Positions 1 to 7,176 are shown, counted from the first letter of the stretch. The stretch: DNA of 9,575 bases from an uncultured bacterium (GCA_905215155.1 CAJMPJ010000078.1:1-9575), one strand, 5' to 3'. Made by a program: numbers and translations. Notes: generated from the sequence alone by a model not told the origin.

Positions 1-1300
1 CGAGACGGATGTTTTCCATAATTGTGTTATTAAAAAGCACCACATCCTGGAATACAACGGAAAAGTTTTTAAGCAGGCTTTCCGGGTCAATGGTGCTTAC
101 ATCCACGCCGCCGATGGTGATCCTTCCCTTATTTATATCCCAGAAACGTGCCGCAAGCCTTGCTGCCGTACTTTTCCCTCCTCCAGAAGGCCCTACCAGT
201 GCCGTAACCTGCCCCTGTCTGGCCTGAAAGGATACGTCTCGTAAAACCGGCTCATCCGGATTATAAGCAAAGCCTACATGATCGAAAACGATGTCATAGC
301 CCTGGTAAGCTGCTTCTTCCGTTCCTGTCTGCACCGGCTGTTCTTCAATGGAACGCAGCCGTTCCACACGGAGCATGGTGGAAAATACGGCGGACAGATT
401 GTTGAGACTTCCGATAAGGGGGTGATAGATTCGAGTCGCTGCAATCATAAAGATCAAAAATACCATAAAGTCTATCTGCTGCCGGGATAACAGAACCGCA
501 CCGCATAGAACCGTAGTTGCCATTCCTACCTTTAACACCATCTGGGACGCAGTGACCAGCATTCCGTTCAAAACTTCCAATTTTACTGTAATGGCTTCTA
601 CTCCCACCAGCTTCCCGCTCAGTCCATAGAGGTATTCCTCTGTCTGGTTATTAGCCTTGATGTCTTGAATATTCTCAATGCATTCCTGGATTCCCCCGGA
701 AGCCTCCAGGATTTTCCCTCTTTGTTTCCGTTCCATCTTATCAATCCACGGTCTGGTCCCCGCAGAAAGTAAAAAGGCCGCCGGAACCACCCAAAGCGCG
801 GATACTGCCATTTTCCAGTCCATCAAAAAAAGTCCGATACCTATGAGAGACGTAGATAGCACCGCTCCTAGCAGCTCAGGAATAAAATGGGAAAGGGCAG
901 TCTCCATCCAGGCACAGTCCCCCATGATGGTAGTGGTCAAATCGGTTAAGTCCCGTTTTCCGAAAAAGGAAAGAGGAATCTTGCGAAGCTTTTCCGCCAG
1001 ATTGATGCGCATATTGGCGCTTTCCTTATAGGAGGCCAGGAAGGTGGCATTGTATTGGTGATACATAAGGAGAAAAATCAGGAGCAGAAAGACGATGCTA
1101 AGACCCACATATCCTGCAATCCCCATTTCCGGCCCCCTCCTGCCAAGAACAGGAGCAAGCAGCTGTTCCAGAAGAAGCACCAAAAGTGCCATGGGAAGTA
1201 TTAGACCTACATTTGTAAGGGTACAGGCAAGGACTGCCTTCCACAGATCTTTGCCGCCCTGTTGACTCAATGCAAACAGCTTCTGTAAATATTTACTCAT
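1..1300 (-). CDS. ABC half-transporter, membrane domain plus partial ATPase domain (3' end outside window)
   Basis: The reading frame is open from ATG at 1300 to the window edge, giving 433 residues with no stop. It encodes an exporter-fold half-transporter. An N-terminal membrane domain has hydrophobic spans near residues 22-48, 57-78, 140-180 and 245-290. The nucleotide-binding domain starts near residue 343. Walker A (GPSGGGKST) is at residues 370-378 and the Q-loop glutamine (VVFQD) is at 418. The signature motif, Walker B and H-loop lie outside the window, so ATPase competence cannot be judged. The start codon overlaps the stop of the upstream ABC gene as ATGA, with only a weak GGTGA ribosome binding site. 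This implies translational coupling, and the two proteins very probably form a heterodimer. The substrate is unknown. It could be a drug or peptide exporter, or an exporter-fold siderophore-type transporter. Confidence 0.9.
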   Translation of the reverse strand, partial: MSKYLQKLFALSQQGGKDLWKAVLACTLTNVGLILPMALLVLLLEQLLAPVLGRRGPEMGIAGYVGLSIVFLLLIFLLMYHQYNATFLASYKESANMRINLAEKLRKIPLSFFGKRDLTDLTTTIMGDCAWMETALSHFIPELLGAVLSTSLIGIGLFLMDWKMAVSALWVVPAAFLLSAGTRPWIDKMERKQRGKILEASGGIQECIENIQDIKANNQTEEYLYGLSGKLVGVEAITVKLEVLNGMLVTASQMVLKVGMATTVLCGAVLLSRQQIDFMVFLIFMIAATRIYHPLIGSLNNLSAVFSTMLRVERLRSIEEQPVQTGTEEAAYQGYDIVFDHVGFAYNPDEPVLRDVSFQARQGQVTALVGPSGGGKSTAARLAARFWDINKGRITIGGVDVSTIDPESLLKNFSVVFQDVVLFNNTIMENIRL

Positions 1301-3108
1301 GATTTTTCACCAACCTTCCAGGAAACCGATGTCTGATAATCTTTCCACATTTTTGCATACAGGCCCTGCATTTCCAGTAACTCGTCATGGGTTCCGGCTT
1401 CCGCTACCTGTCCCTGGCTCATTACAAGGATTTGATCCGCCTTGCAGACCGTGGATAGGCGGTGGGCAATCATGAGAACGGTTTTTCCCTTTACCAGCGT
1501 CTCAAATGCCTTTTGGATCTGGTATTCATTATCCGGGTCTGCAAATGCGGTGGCTTCATCAAGTACCACAATAGGGGCATCTTTTAAAATGGCTCTTGCA
1601 AGAGCAATTCTCTGACATTCCCCTCCGGACAGATAAACGCCTTTTGTGCCCACTACCGTATGAAGCCCTTCCGGAAATTTTTGAATAATATCCTCACAGC
1701 AGGCTGCCTTCACTGCCCGTTCCACCTCCTCTGAAGAAGCCTCCGGCCTGGCTGCCCGGATGTTATCCAAAAGGCTGGCTTTGAACAGATGGCTGTCCTG
1801 AAAAACAAAACTGACCCTGCGCATCAGTTCCTCGGTTCCAATTTCTCTCACATCCACACCCCCTACCAGAATGCTTCCCTGGTCCACATCATAAAACCGG
1901 GAAATCAGACTGGCGGTTGTTGTCTTTCCGCCGCCGGAGGGCCCTACCAGCGCATAGACCGCTCCTTCCGGCATACGGAAGGAGACATGGTTCACCGCAG
2001 GGATCGTATGATCCTCATAAGAAAAGGTTACGTCTTTAAATTCGATTGAGGCATCCTTTGGATGCTTTGGCTTAGCCGGCTCTTTGAACGGCTGCTGGTT
2101 CACGATTCCCATGATCCTTGCCAGCGCTTCCTTTGCCTGCAGTGTATGTTCACTGGTGAACATGATTTTATCCATCATTGTCACACAAACCGGAGTAAAC
2201 AAAATATAAAAAATCAGATCCAGCACCACATTCAGACCGGAAGCTCCGGCCGCTGCTTCTCCGGCAAGAAGAAGGCCGGCCGGCAGCAGAAAGGCAAATA
2301 TACCGTTAATGCTCACGGTATAGGCACACATGGGAATTCTTAAAGATAACGTATATTTCACCGCCCAGTCCCGGTACCGCAAAATAGATTCATGGAAATT
2401 TTTAAAGGAAAAAATGCTTTGCTGGAAAGTCTTTACCACGGGGATGCCTCTTACATACTCCACGGCTTCGTTGTTCATATCTTCCAGCGCATTTTGATAC
2501 TGCTTCATGGATTCTGCCATGCCCGGACCCATCATTCGGGACAGGAAATACACTCCCACCGCCATTGGCAATAGACTGATCAATCCGAATCTCCAGTCAA
2601 AGAAAAAAAGGAGAAACAAAACCGCAGCCGGTGTGACAATTGCACCTGCATAATCCGGCAGCTGATGGGCCAGATAGGCTTCCGTCTGACCGGTTCCGTC
2701 ATCAATGATCCGCCGGATCTTTCCGCTTCCCAGACTCCTGATATACCCCACCGGAAGTTTTGCCAGATGGTGCAGGGCAACGGTTTTCATATTTCTGGCT
2801 GTGCGGAATGCAGATAAGTGGGTGCACAGCAAGGCCACTAAATAAATCAGCATGGAAAGCAGAGAGGTCCCTACTGCCAGCCAGCCATACCTGACCAGCT
2901 TCCCCGTTGTGTAGACGTCAGGCCACTGTATTATCGCTGTCTTTACCGCCAGCCACATATATACGTAGGGCAGCAGACCGATCACCGTACTGATTCCCGA
3001 CAGAACACAGCCCAGCCATGTTGCATACCGGAAGTTTCCTGCAAAGGTCATCAGCGTGACTTTATCTGTGTCCGGCAGCTTTGTCATTATTTTTGTTTTA
3101 TCGTTCAC
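1297..3108 (-). CDS. ABC half-transporter, membrane domain fused to ATPase domain
   Basis: This is a complete 603-residue half-transporter. The membrane domain covers about residues 25-320. The nucleotide-binding domain has Walker A GPSGGGKTT at 389-397, Q-loop Gln437, signature LSGGE at 493-497, Walker B ending in Asp517-Glu518, and H-loop His549. All catalytic residues are present, so this site should hydrolyse ATP. The D-loop reads TAFADPDNE, a variant I associate from memory with the YbtP/YbtQ and IrtA/IrtB type exporter-fold transporters. I cannot verify that here. The start is GTG at 3108 because GGAGG at 3116-3120 lies 7 nt upstream; the in-frame ATG at 3087 has no such site. The gene follows tetR by 77 bp and overlaps the next half-transporter by 4 bp, so the three probably form one unit controlled by the TetR protein. 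Confidence 0.93.
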   Translation of the reverse strand: MNDKTKIMTKLPDTDKVTLMTFAGNFRYATWLGCVLSGISTVIGLLPYVYMWLAVKTAIIQWPDVYTTGKLVRYGWLAVGTSLLSMLIYLVALLCTHLSAFRTARNMKTVALHHLAKLPVGYIRSLGSGKIRRIIDDGTGQTEAYLAHQLPDYAGAIVTPAAVLFLLFFFDWRFGLISLLPMAVGVYFLSRMMGPGMAESMKQYQNALEDMNNEAVEYVRGIPVVKTFQQSIFSFKNFHESILRYRDWAVKYTLSLRIPMCAYTVSINGIFAFLLPAGLLLAGEAAAGASGLNVVLDLIFYILFTPVCVTMMDKIMFTSEHTLQAKEALARIMGIVNQQPFKEPAKPKHPKDASIEFKDVTFSYEDHTIPAVNHVSFRMPEGAVYALVGPSGGGKTTTASLISRFYDVDQGSILVGGVDVREIGTEELMRRVSFVFQDSHLFKASLLDNIRAARPEASSEEVERAVKAACCEDIIQKFPEGLHTVVGTKGVYLSGGECQRIALARAILKDAPIVVLDEATAFADPDNEYQIQKAFETLVKGKTVLMIAHRLSTVCKADQILVMSQGQVAEAGTHDELLEMQGLYAKMWKDYQTSVSWKVGEKS

Positions 3109-3146
3109 CTTTTATCCTCCTTTATAACGATGCGTCTGCTTTTTAG

Positions 3147-3160
3147 TTAGTTTAAACTAA
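3147..3160. promoter_or_regulatory. Perfect 14-bp palindrome in the tetR-ABC gap, candidate operator
   Basis: TTAGTTTAAACTAA is a perfect self-complementary 14-mer in the 77-bp gap between the tetR stop and the ABC ribosome binding site. It is AT-rich and has no T-tract, so it is not an intrinsic terminator. It differs from the ATAAC-N3-GTTAT dyads at the tetR promoter, so it could be a site for another regulator or a second, divergent site for the same one. A -10-like TATTAT lies just upstream at 3173-3178, but I see no convincing -35. Confidence 0.4.
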
Positions 3161-3185
3161 TCGCAAACCTTAATAATATGGAGCA

Positions 3186-3803
3186 TTAAAGCCCCATAAT
3201 CTTTTTCCAGCCCGCATGCTGGAACCTTCCAAGAACCAGGGAATAGGAAAGGGCCTTTTCCCTTGGAATGTCATGCGCCACAAACTCCAGCAGCTGACGG
3301 AAAAAGGAACGGGATATGATATGAATCAGCGTATTGTCAATATCCTTTACCTCATGCCCGATTTCCTTCATGGCATTGATAAAATCCCAGCTTGATTTTT
3401 CTTCGATCTCCGCCAGCTGGTCCAAATAGCTGTCACAGGTTCCGGCATTGCTTTTTAAAAACAGCAGCTGAAATAGTTCAAGCCGGTCATACACATAATT
3501 CACCATATCCGGCACCGAATTGTCCGTAATTTCTTCCAGAGCCGCTGCCTGTTTCTCCGGAGACAGGCTGGCAAATTCCACATGGACCCGCTTATACATG
3601 TCTAAAAGTCCGTCTGCCGCCTCTCCGGTCAGTGCATCAAACAACGCTTCTTTGCTGGGAAAGTATCCATAGATGGCTCCTGTGGTCACCATAGCCTCCT
3701 TTGCAATCCTTCTTAAAGAAGCTTTTTCATAGCCATATTTCATAAACTCCTGCATCCCTGCCTGTAAAATTGCCTGGCGTGTACTTTTTATCTGAGCGCT
3801 CAT
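3186..3803 (-). CDS. TetR/AcrR-family transcriptional regulator
   Basis: The protein has 205 residues, typical of the family. The N-terminal DNA-binding domain covers residues 8-55. The helix-turn-helix is near 29-48, followed by the family hallmark IYGYFPSKEALF at 44-55, where most relatives have YxYFxxKxxL. The remaining C-terminal part is the helical ligand-binding and dimerisation domain, which is poorly conserved and gives no clue to the ligand. ATG at 3803 is preceded by AAGGAG at 3815-3820, with a longish 11-nt spacer. The promoter is just upstream and its start region is covered by paired dyads, so autorepression is likely. The ABC pair follows directly on the same strand without a terminator, which makes it the obvious target. 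The inducer could be the transporter's substrate, but that is inference. Confidence 0.93.
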   Translation of the reverse strand: MSAQIKSTRQAILQAGMQEFMKYGYEKASLRRIAKEAMVTTGAIYGYFPSKEALFDALTGEAADGLLDMYKRVHVEFASLSPEKQAAALEEITDNSVPDMVNYVYDRLELFQLLFLKSNAGTCDSYLDQLAEIEEKSSWDFINAMKEIGHEVKDIDNTLIHIISRSFFRQLLEFVAHDIPREKALSYSLVLGRFQHAGWKKIMGL

Positions 3804-3823
3804 AACCTCTTTTTCTCCTTTTT

Positions 3824-3849
3824 ATAACACCGTTATATAACAGTGTTAT
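3824..3849. promoter_or_regulatory. Tandem dyad operator at the tetR start region
   Basis: Two 13-mers lie directly next to each other: ATAACACCGTTAT (3824-3836) and ATAACAGTGTTAT (3837-3849). Each is a perfect ATAAC-N3-GTTAT dyad. Together they form a 26-bp palindrome with 24 of 26 positions symmetric. The block touches the last two bases of the -10 box and covers the expected transcription start, which is how a repressor blocks initiation. The arrangement suits two cooperating TetR dimers, or one dimer on the whole palindrome. The binding protein is assumed to be the adjacent TetR. Confidence 0.75.
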
Positions 3850-3876
3850 TATGAATCAAAAAAAGCAGGACGTCAA
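3848..3876 (-). promoter_or_regulatory. Sigma-A-type promoter of tetR and the ABC pair
   Basis: On the minus strand, TTGACG (3871-3876) is followed after exactly 17 nt by CATAAT (3848-3853), both close to sigma-A consensus. Transcription would start near 3841, inside the tandem dyad. The -35 box lies within the hairpin of the terminator that ends the upstream importer operon, so terminator and promoter share DNA. Confidence 0.75.
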
Positions 3877-3886
3877 TACGTCCTGC
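3858..3886 (-). terminator. Intrinsic terminator of the amino acid importer operon
   Basis: The 9-bp arms GCAGGACGT (3865-3873) and ACGTCCTGC (3878-3886) enclose a 4-nt loop. On the minus strand the stem is followed by seven T residues (3858-3864). It lies 36 bp after the stop codon of the binding-protein gene and closes that operon. Confidence 0.9.
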
Positions 3887-3922
3887 CAGTTATTTTTTCT
3901 CAATTACCAGTATTTTAACTTT

Positions 3923-4795
3923 TTATACCTGGCCGCCTTCCACTACCAGGTTTTCCGGATGGATCTCATCGCCGTATACCGGTTTTAAAGTCTCTTCAAA
4001 ATCTTTATGGAAGAACTGTTCTTCTCCAAGAGCCTTGATCTCGTCGTTAATCCACTCCAAAAGTTCTGTATTTCCCTTCTGAACCGCTGCTGCAATGGTA
4101 TCTGTATTCCCAATGGATTCGATGCCTACCTGGAAGCCTTTGTTCTGAAGCGCCCATGCAAGCACTTCGGTGTTGTCTGTTGAGAACGCATCTCCTCTGC
4201 CGTCTGCCAGTGCATCATAGGCTTCCTGATACTCATCAAACTTTAACAGCTTAATTTCCGGATGGTTTTCAGAGAAATAGGTTTCTGCAGTGGTTCCCTT
4301 TACAACGATTAAAGTCTTATCCTTTAATTCAGAAACATCCTTGATTAACTTATCTTCCGGAGAAACTACCCCAAGCGCTACCTTCATATAGGGAAGTGTG
4401 AAATCCACCTGCTCCTTTCTATCATCGGTAACGGTAAAGTTGGCAAGGATCACATCTACTTTTGCGGATTTTAAATATTCTACACGGCTGGCTGCCTCTA
4501 CATAAACAAATTCCGCCTTATCTTCGCTTCCCAATAAGTCTTTTGCCAGGCGTTTTGCAAAATAGACATCATACCCCTGGATATTCCCGTTGGAATCCAC
4601 ATAACCAAATGGATTCTTGTCGCTGAACACACCGATTTTGATGGTTCCTGATTCCTTAATTTCGGAAAGGGTTCTTGCTTTTGCAGAAGCGCCTTCGGCT
4701 GCTCCTGCATTTTCCTTTGCCGGAGCGCTGCAGCCGGAAATCAGCCCCGCTGCCATGGTAATTCCCAATAATGCACCTAATAATTTCTTTTTCAT
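3923..4795 (-). CDS. Amino acid ABC transporter substrate-binding lipoprotein (family 3; possibly cysteine-binding)
   Basis: The protein has 290 residues. It begins with a lipoprotein signal peptide: a KKK start, a hydrophobic stretch, then the lipobox LISGC with the lipidated cysteine at residue 22. It should therefore be anchored to the outer face of the membrane. The rest is a two-lobed family 3 solute-binding domain (about residues 50-275). The expected amino-acid-binding residues are visible: Arg126 in TDDRKEQVDF, the KGTTAE loop at 166-171 and Asp207 in STDN. The stretches LANFTVTDDRKEQVDF, PYMKVALGVVSP and QFFHKDFEETL closely resemble what I remember of Campylobacter CjaA, a cysteine-binding protein. 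That memory is not a search result. GGAGG at 4804-4808 with an 8-nt spacer supports ATG at 4795. It is the last gene of the importer operon. Confidence 0.93.
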   Translation of the reverse strand: MKKKLLGALLGITMAAGLISGCSAPAKENAGAAEGASAKARTLSEIKESGTIKIGVFSDKNPFGYVDSNGNIQGYDVYFAKRLAKDLLGSEDKAEFVYVEAASRVEYLKSAKVDVILANFTVTDDRKEQVDFTLPYMKVALGVVSPEDKLIKDVSELKDKTLIVVKGTTAETYFSENHPEIKLLKFDEYQEAYDALADGRGDAFSTDNTEVLAWALQNKGFQVGIESIGNTDTIAAAVQKGNTELLEWINDEIKALGEEQFFHKDFEETLKPVYGDEIHPENLVVEGGQV

Positions 4796-4814
4796 AAAAA
4801 TCTCCTCCTTTTAT

Positions 4815-5567
4815 TTAGATCGCTTCATAATGAAACGTATTTAAAAACTGCTTTGCCCGGTCTGTCTTTGGAGAAGTAAAAAACTCCTCCGGCCGGCTCT
4901 CCTCCACCACCAGTCCCTGATCCATAAACAGAACACGGTCTGACACGGCTTTGGCAAACTCCATCTCATGGGTGACTATGACCATGGTCATTCCGTCCTT
5001 TGCCAGTTCCAGCACCACCTGTAAAACCTCTCTTACCATCTCCGGGTCCAGAGCTGCTGTGATCTCATCTAAGAGAAGAATCTCCGGATGCATGATAAGC
5101 GCTCTTACAATTGCCACCCTTTGCTTCTGTCCCCCGGACAGCTGCCTTGGATAGGCATCCTTTTTATCCAAAAGCCCCACTCTTTCCAACAGCTGTTCGG
5201 CCTCTTTTGTGACTTCCTGTTTCTCCCGTTTCTGGACCTTACAAGGGGCCAGAAGGATATTGCCTAAAATAGTCATATGAGGAAACAGATCGTAGCTCTG
5301 GAAAACCATACCGATCTTCTGTCTGATTTCGTACGCATCTTTTCTGTCCCGTTCTATGACCTGATCTTTAAACCGGATCGTTCCGGAATCAATTGGTTCC
5401 AGCATGTTGAGACATCGCAAAAAGGTACTCTTTCCACAGCCGGAAGGCCCTACAATCACCACTACTTCTCCCTTTTCCAGTGAAAAGCTGATATCCTTTA
5501 AAACCAGGTTCCCGTTTTCATAGGACTTTTTCAAATGTTCTGTTTTTAAAATTACTTCCTGCTTCAT
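4815..5567 (-). CDS. Polar amino acid ABC transporter ATP-binding protein
   Basis: This 250-residue cytoplasmic ATPase is of the GlnQ/HisP type and energises the two permeases encoded upstream. Walker [10 protein letters not shown] is at residues 40-48, Q-loop Gln90 in [13 protein letters not shown], signature LSGGQ at 143-147, Walker B ILLLDE at 163-168 and H-loop His200. All are intact. The D-loop region reads [10 protein letters not shown] instead of the commoner DEPTSALDPE. The frame extends upstream to a TTG at 5576 that overlaps the permease stop as TTGA. However, the ribosome binding site AAAGGA (5577-5582) directly abuts that TTG, whereas it lies 9 nt from the ATG at 5567. The ATG is therefore the preferred start. 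The stop is 19 bp before the binding-protein gene. Confidence 0.93.
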   Translation of the reverse strand: MKQEVILKTEHLKKSYENGNLVLKDISFSLEKGEVVVIVGPSGCGKSTFLRCLNMLEPIDSGTIRFKDQVIERDRKDAYEIRQKIGMVFQSYDLFPHMTILGNILLAPCKVQKREKQEVTKEAEQLLERVGLLDKKDAYPRQLSGGQKQRVAIVRALIMHPEILLLDEITAALDPEMVREVLQVVLELAKDGMTMVIVTHEMEFAKAVSDRVLFMDQGLVVEESRPEEFFTSPKTDRAKQFLNTFHYEAI

Positions 5568-5572
5568 TTTTC

Positions 5573-6250
5573 TCAATCCTTTATTTTTTTATCTAGCAGA
5601 GCCGCTGCTCTGGAAAATGGAAAACAGATGGCAAAATACAAAATGAAAATAACCCCGTATACCCAAAGGGCTGCATCAGGAACCGTATACCTGGATGCGT
5701 CAATGATCTGCTTTCCAACCTTCACTACCTCAATGACCCCAATCAGCACCACCAGAGAGGTGGTCTTGATCATTCTTGTCAAAAGGTTCATGACCGACGG
5801 AAGAAGTCTTCTCACGGTTTGGGGAATGATGATGTAACGGTAAACCTGAAGCTTTGTCATTCCTAATCCAAACCCGCTTTGATACTGGTGGACCGGAATG
5901 GACTGGAGGGCACTCCGCACCAGATCCCCCATCTCCGCCGCTCCCCAGAAGGTAAATACGATCACAGCCGCCGCTGAACCGGAAAGATTGACGTTTAAAT
6001 GCTTTGCCGCTCCGAAATATACCAAAAACAAGAGCACCAGCTGGGGCATGATGCGGACAATCTCCAGATAGATCCGGCAGACAAAGCGTACCGGCTTTTT
6101 CGGACTGGTCATTACCACACCAAGGAGCAATCCCAAGAGGATGGACAATGCCATGGCAAATACTGCGATCCGAAGAGATACCCACAATCCTCCCAAGAGC
6201 CGAAGAAAGTTATTTCCCTGGAACAGCACTTGAATTCCCAAATTCTGCAT
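5573..6250 (-). CDS. Polar amino acid ABC transporter permease (second of pair)
   Basis: The protein has 225 residues, the usual size for HisM/GlnP-type permeases. Hydrophobic spans are near residues 18-47, 60-80, 90-108, 160-178 and 195-213. The conserved entry motif [13 protein letters not shown] is at 63-75. The cytoplasmic EAA loop that docks on the ATPase runs about 105-143, with [17 protein letters not shown] at its end. It would form the membrane channel with the other permease. ATG at 6250 has GGAGG at 6258-6262 with a 7-nt spacer. The gene starts inside the end of the upstream permease (41-bp overlap), so its ribosome binding site is within that coding sequence and the two are probably translated in a coupled, roughly equal way. 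Confidence 0.93.
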   Translation of the reverse strand: MQNLGIQVLFQGNNFLRLLGGLWVSLRIAVFAMALSILLGLLLGVVMTSPKKPVRFVCRIYLEIVRIMPQLVLLFLVYFGAAKHLNVNLSGSAAAVIVFTFWGAAEMGDLVRSALQSIPVHQYQSGFGLGMTKLQVYRYIIIPQTVRRLLPSVMNLLTRMIKTTSLVVLIGVIEVVKVGKQIIDASRYTVPDAALWVYGVIFILYFAICFPFSRAAALLDKKIKD

Positions 6251-6890
6251 AACGCACCCTCCTTTCTATATAAGAACAAAGTAAGGATATTGGCAGCAAT
6301 ATGATTAAATATGCCGTTACCAGCATAAAAAGGGCTTCATCGGTCTTATAATAAATGCCGATCAGATCCTTTGCCACAAACATTAAATCCGCAAGAGCTA
6401 CGGCACTGAACACGGAAGTTTCCTTAATAAGGAAAATAATATTGGCACAAAATACCGGGACAGAGGTGGCAATTGCCTGAGGCAGTATAATGTATTTGAA
6501 TACCTGCCCTTTGGTTAATCCAAGGCTCAGCCCTGATTCCGACTGAATGGCCGGGACCTGGTCAATCCCGGTACGGAATGCCTCTGCCATATAACTTCCT
6601 CCCAGAAAGGCCAGCCCGGTAACGGCACAGCCTTCACTGCTTAAAACAATCCCAAGTTTTGGGAGTCCAAAGTATAAAAAGAACAACTGTATCAGTAACG
6701 GTGTATTTCTTGATAGCTCTATGTAGCCGCTTACCACCTGCCGGAGGACCGGTACTTTAAAAACCTTGATAAGGCTGCATAAAAGCCCGATTGCCGCCGA
6801 AAGCACTATCCCCAGTAAGGATATGCGAAGCGTGATACCTGCCGCTTCCACATAAAGCGGCGCATTGGCCCGTATAAACTCAAAATCCAT
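6210..6890 (-). CDS. Polar amino acid ABC transporter permease (first gene of operon)
   Basis: This 226-residue HisQ/GlnP-type permease has spans near residues 15-40, 62-80, 86-105, 145-170 and 185-207. The typical motif ELSRNTPLLIQLFFLYFGLP is at 58-77 and the EAA loop is about 99-140. ATG at 6890 is the only in-frame start: the frame is closed by a stop at 6927-6929 and has no other start codon in between. GGAGG at 6903-6907 is 12 nt away, a rather long spacer. The gene lies directly downstream of the cysteine-rich leader and its terminator, so its expression should depend on read-through there. It overlaps the second permease by 41 bp. Confidence 0.93.
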   Translation of the reverse strand: MDFEFIRANAPLYVEAAGITLRISLLGIVLSAAIGLLCSLIKVFKVPVLRQVVSGYIELSRNTPLLIQLFFLYFGLPKLGIVLSSEGCAVTGLAFLGGSYMAEAFRTGIDQVPAIQSESGLSLGLTKGQVFKYIILPQAIATSVPVFCANIIFLIKETSVFSAVALADLMFVAKDLIGIYYKTDEALFMLVTAYLIILLPISLLCSYIERRVRYAEFGNSSAVPGK

Positions 6891-6960
6891 GACTTCTTTT
6901 TTCCTCCCCTTTCTTATCCTTCTGACTCATGAATCTCCTTCCTCCCTCGCTTTGATTCAT

Positions 6961-6998
6961 AAAAAAGGAAGCAGGTATACGAACATACCTGCTTCCTT
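6961..6998 (-). terminator. Intrinsic terminator in the leader of the importer operon (candidate attenuator)
   Basis: The arms AAGGAAGCAGGTAT (6985-6998) and ATACCTGCTTCCTT (6965-6978) form a perfect 14-bp stem with a 6-nt loop. On the minus strand the stem runs into six T residues (6961-6966, the last two of the stem included). It lies 70 bp before the first permease and about 210 nt after the promoter. No promoter is visible between it and the permease, so it has to be bypassed for the operon to be expressed from its own promoter. It may also stop transcripts from the chemoreceptor gene, which has no clear terminator of its own. Confidence 0.88.
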
Positions 6999-7036
6999 CC
7001 ATCTATTTTCTCTGTTACAAGATAAAATTCCGGATT

Positions 7037-7138
7037 TCAGATATTTGAACGCATACATAAATAAGCTGTATTTCTTCCCAAGAAGCATCTACAGCACCTC
7101 ATGATTTGATCCATGCCCTGCATGCAGCCCGTTTTCAT
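7037..7138 (-). CDS. Cysteine-rich leader peptide, 33 aa, upstream of the importer operon
   Basis: This short ORF starts at ATG 7136-7138. AAGGAG ends 9 nt upstream of it, an ideal spacing. It ends with TGA at 7037-7039, 38 nt before the terminator stem. Five of 33 codons are cysteine (residues 5, 15, 16, 18 and 28), where about one would be expected by chance. The core is Arg-Cys-Cys-Arg-Cys. There is no hydrophobic signal sequence. The ORF lies in a transcript leader between a consensus promoter and an intrinsic terminator, ahead of an amino acid importer. This is the layout of ribosome-mediated attenuation, where stalling at scarce-amino-acid codons prevents termination. I infer that the peptide's translation, not the peptide itself, is the function. 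A small Cys-rich metal-binding peptide is the alternative. Confidence 0.55.
   Translation of the reverse strand: MKTGCMQGMDQIMRCCRCFLGRNTAYLCMRSNI
7059..7095 (-). promoter_or_regulatory. Leader hairpin whose 3' arm can also pair with the terminator (candidate antiterminator)
   Basis: GCTGTA (7090-7095) is perfectly complementary to TACAGC (7065-7070). The inner part can add CTTC (7082-7085) with GAAG (7074-7077). The 5' arm is made of the tandem Cys codons of the leader ORF. The 3' arm with its flanks (7059-7071) can instead pair with the terminator's 5' arm (6985-6998). In that pairing, ATAC matches GTAT and GCTT matches AAGC, and three further pairs follow after one mismatch. A ribosome held on the Cys codons would cover the 5' arm and favour this second pairing. 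The pairings are read by eye without energy calculation. Confidence 0.45.
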
Positions 7139-7176
7139 ATCTTCATTCTCCTTATTCATACCAAGTTTATATGTTT

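Noticed and set aside
678..1031. Plus-strand frame of 117 codons opposite the first ABC gene
   Set aside because: It is antisense to a well-supported transporter domain and its translation has no recognisable features.
5568..5576. TTG at 5576 as start of the ATPase gene
   Set aside because: The AAAGGA site abuts it with no spacer, whereas the ATG at 5567 has a 9-nt spacer.
5730..6185. Minus-strand frame of 151 codons inside the second permease gene
   Set aside because: It is an out-of-frame shadow; the permease frame carries the family motifs and the ribosome binding site.
6961..7170. T-box or SAM riboswitch as an explanation for the importer leader
   Set aside because: I find no T-box consensus (AGGGTGGNACCGCG) and no SAM-riboswitch-like core; the Cys-rich ORF explains the layout better.
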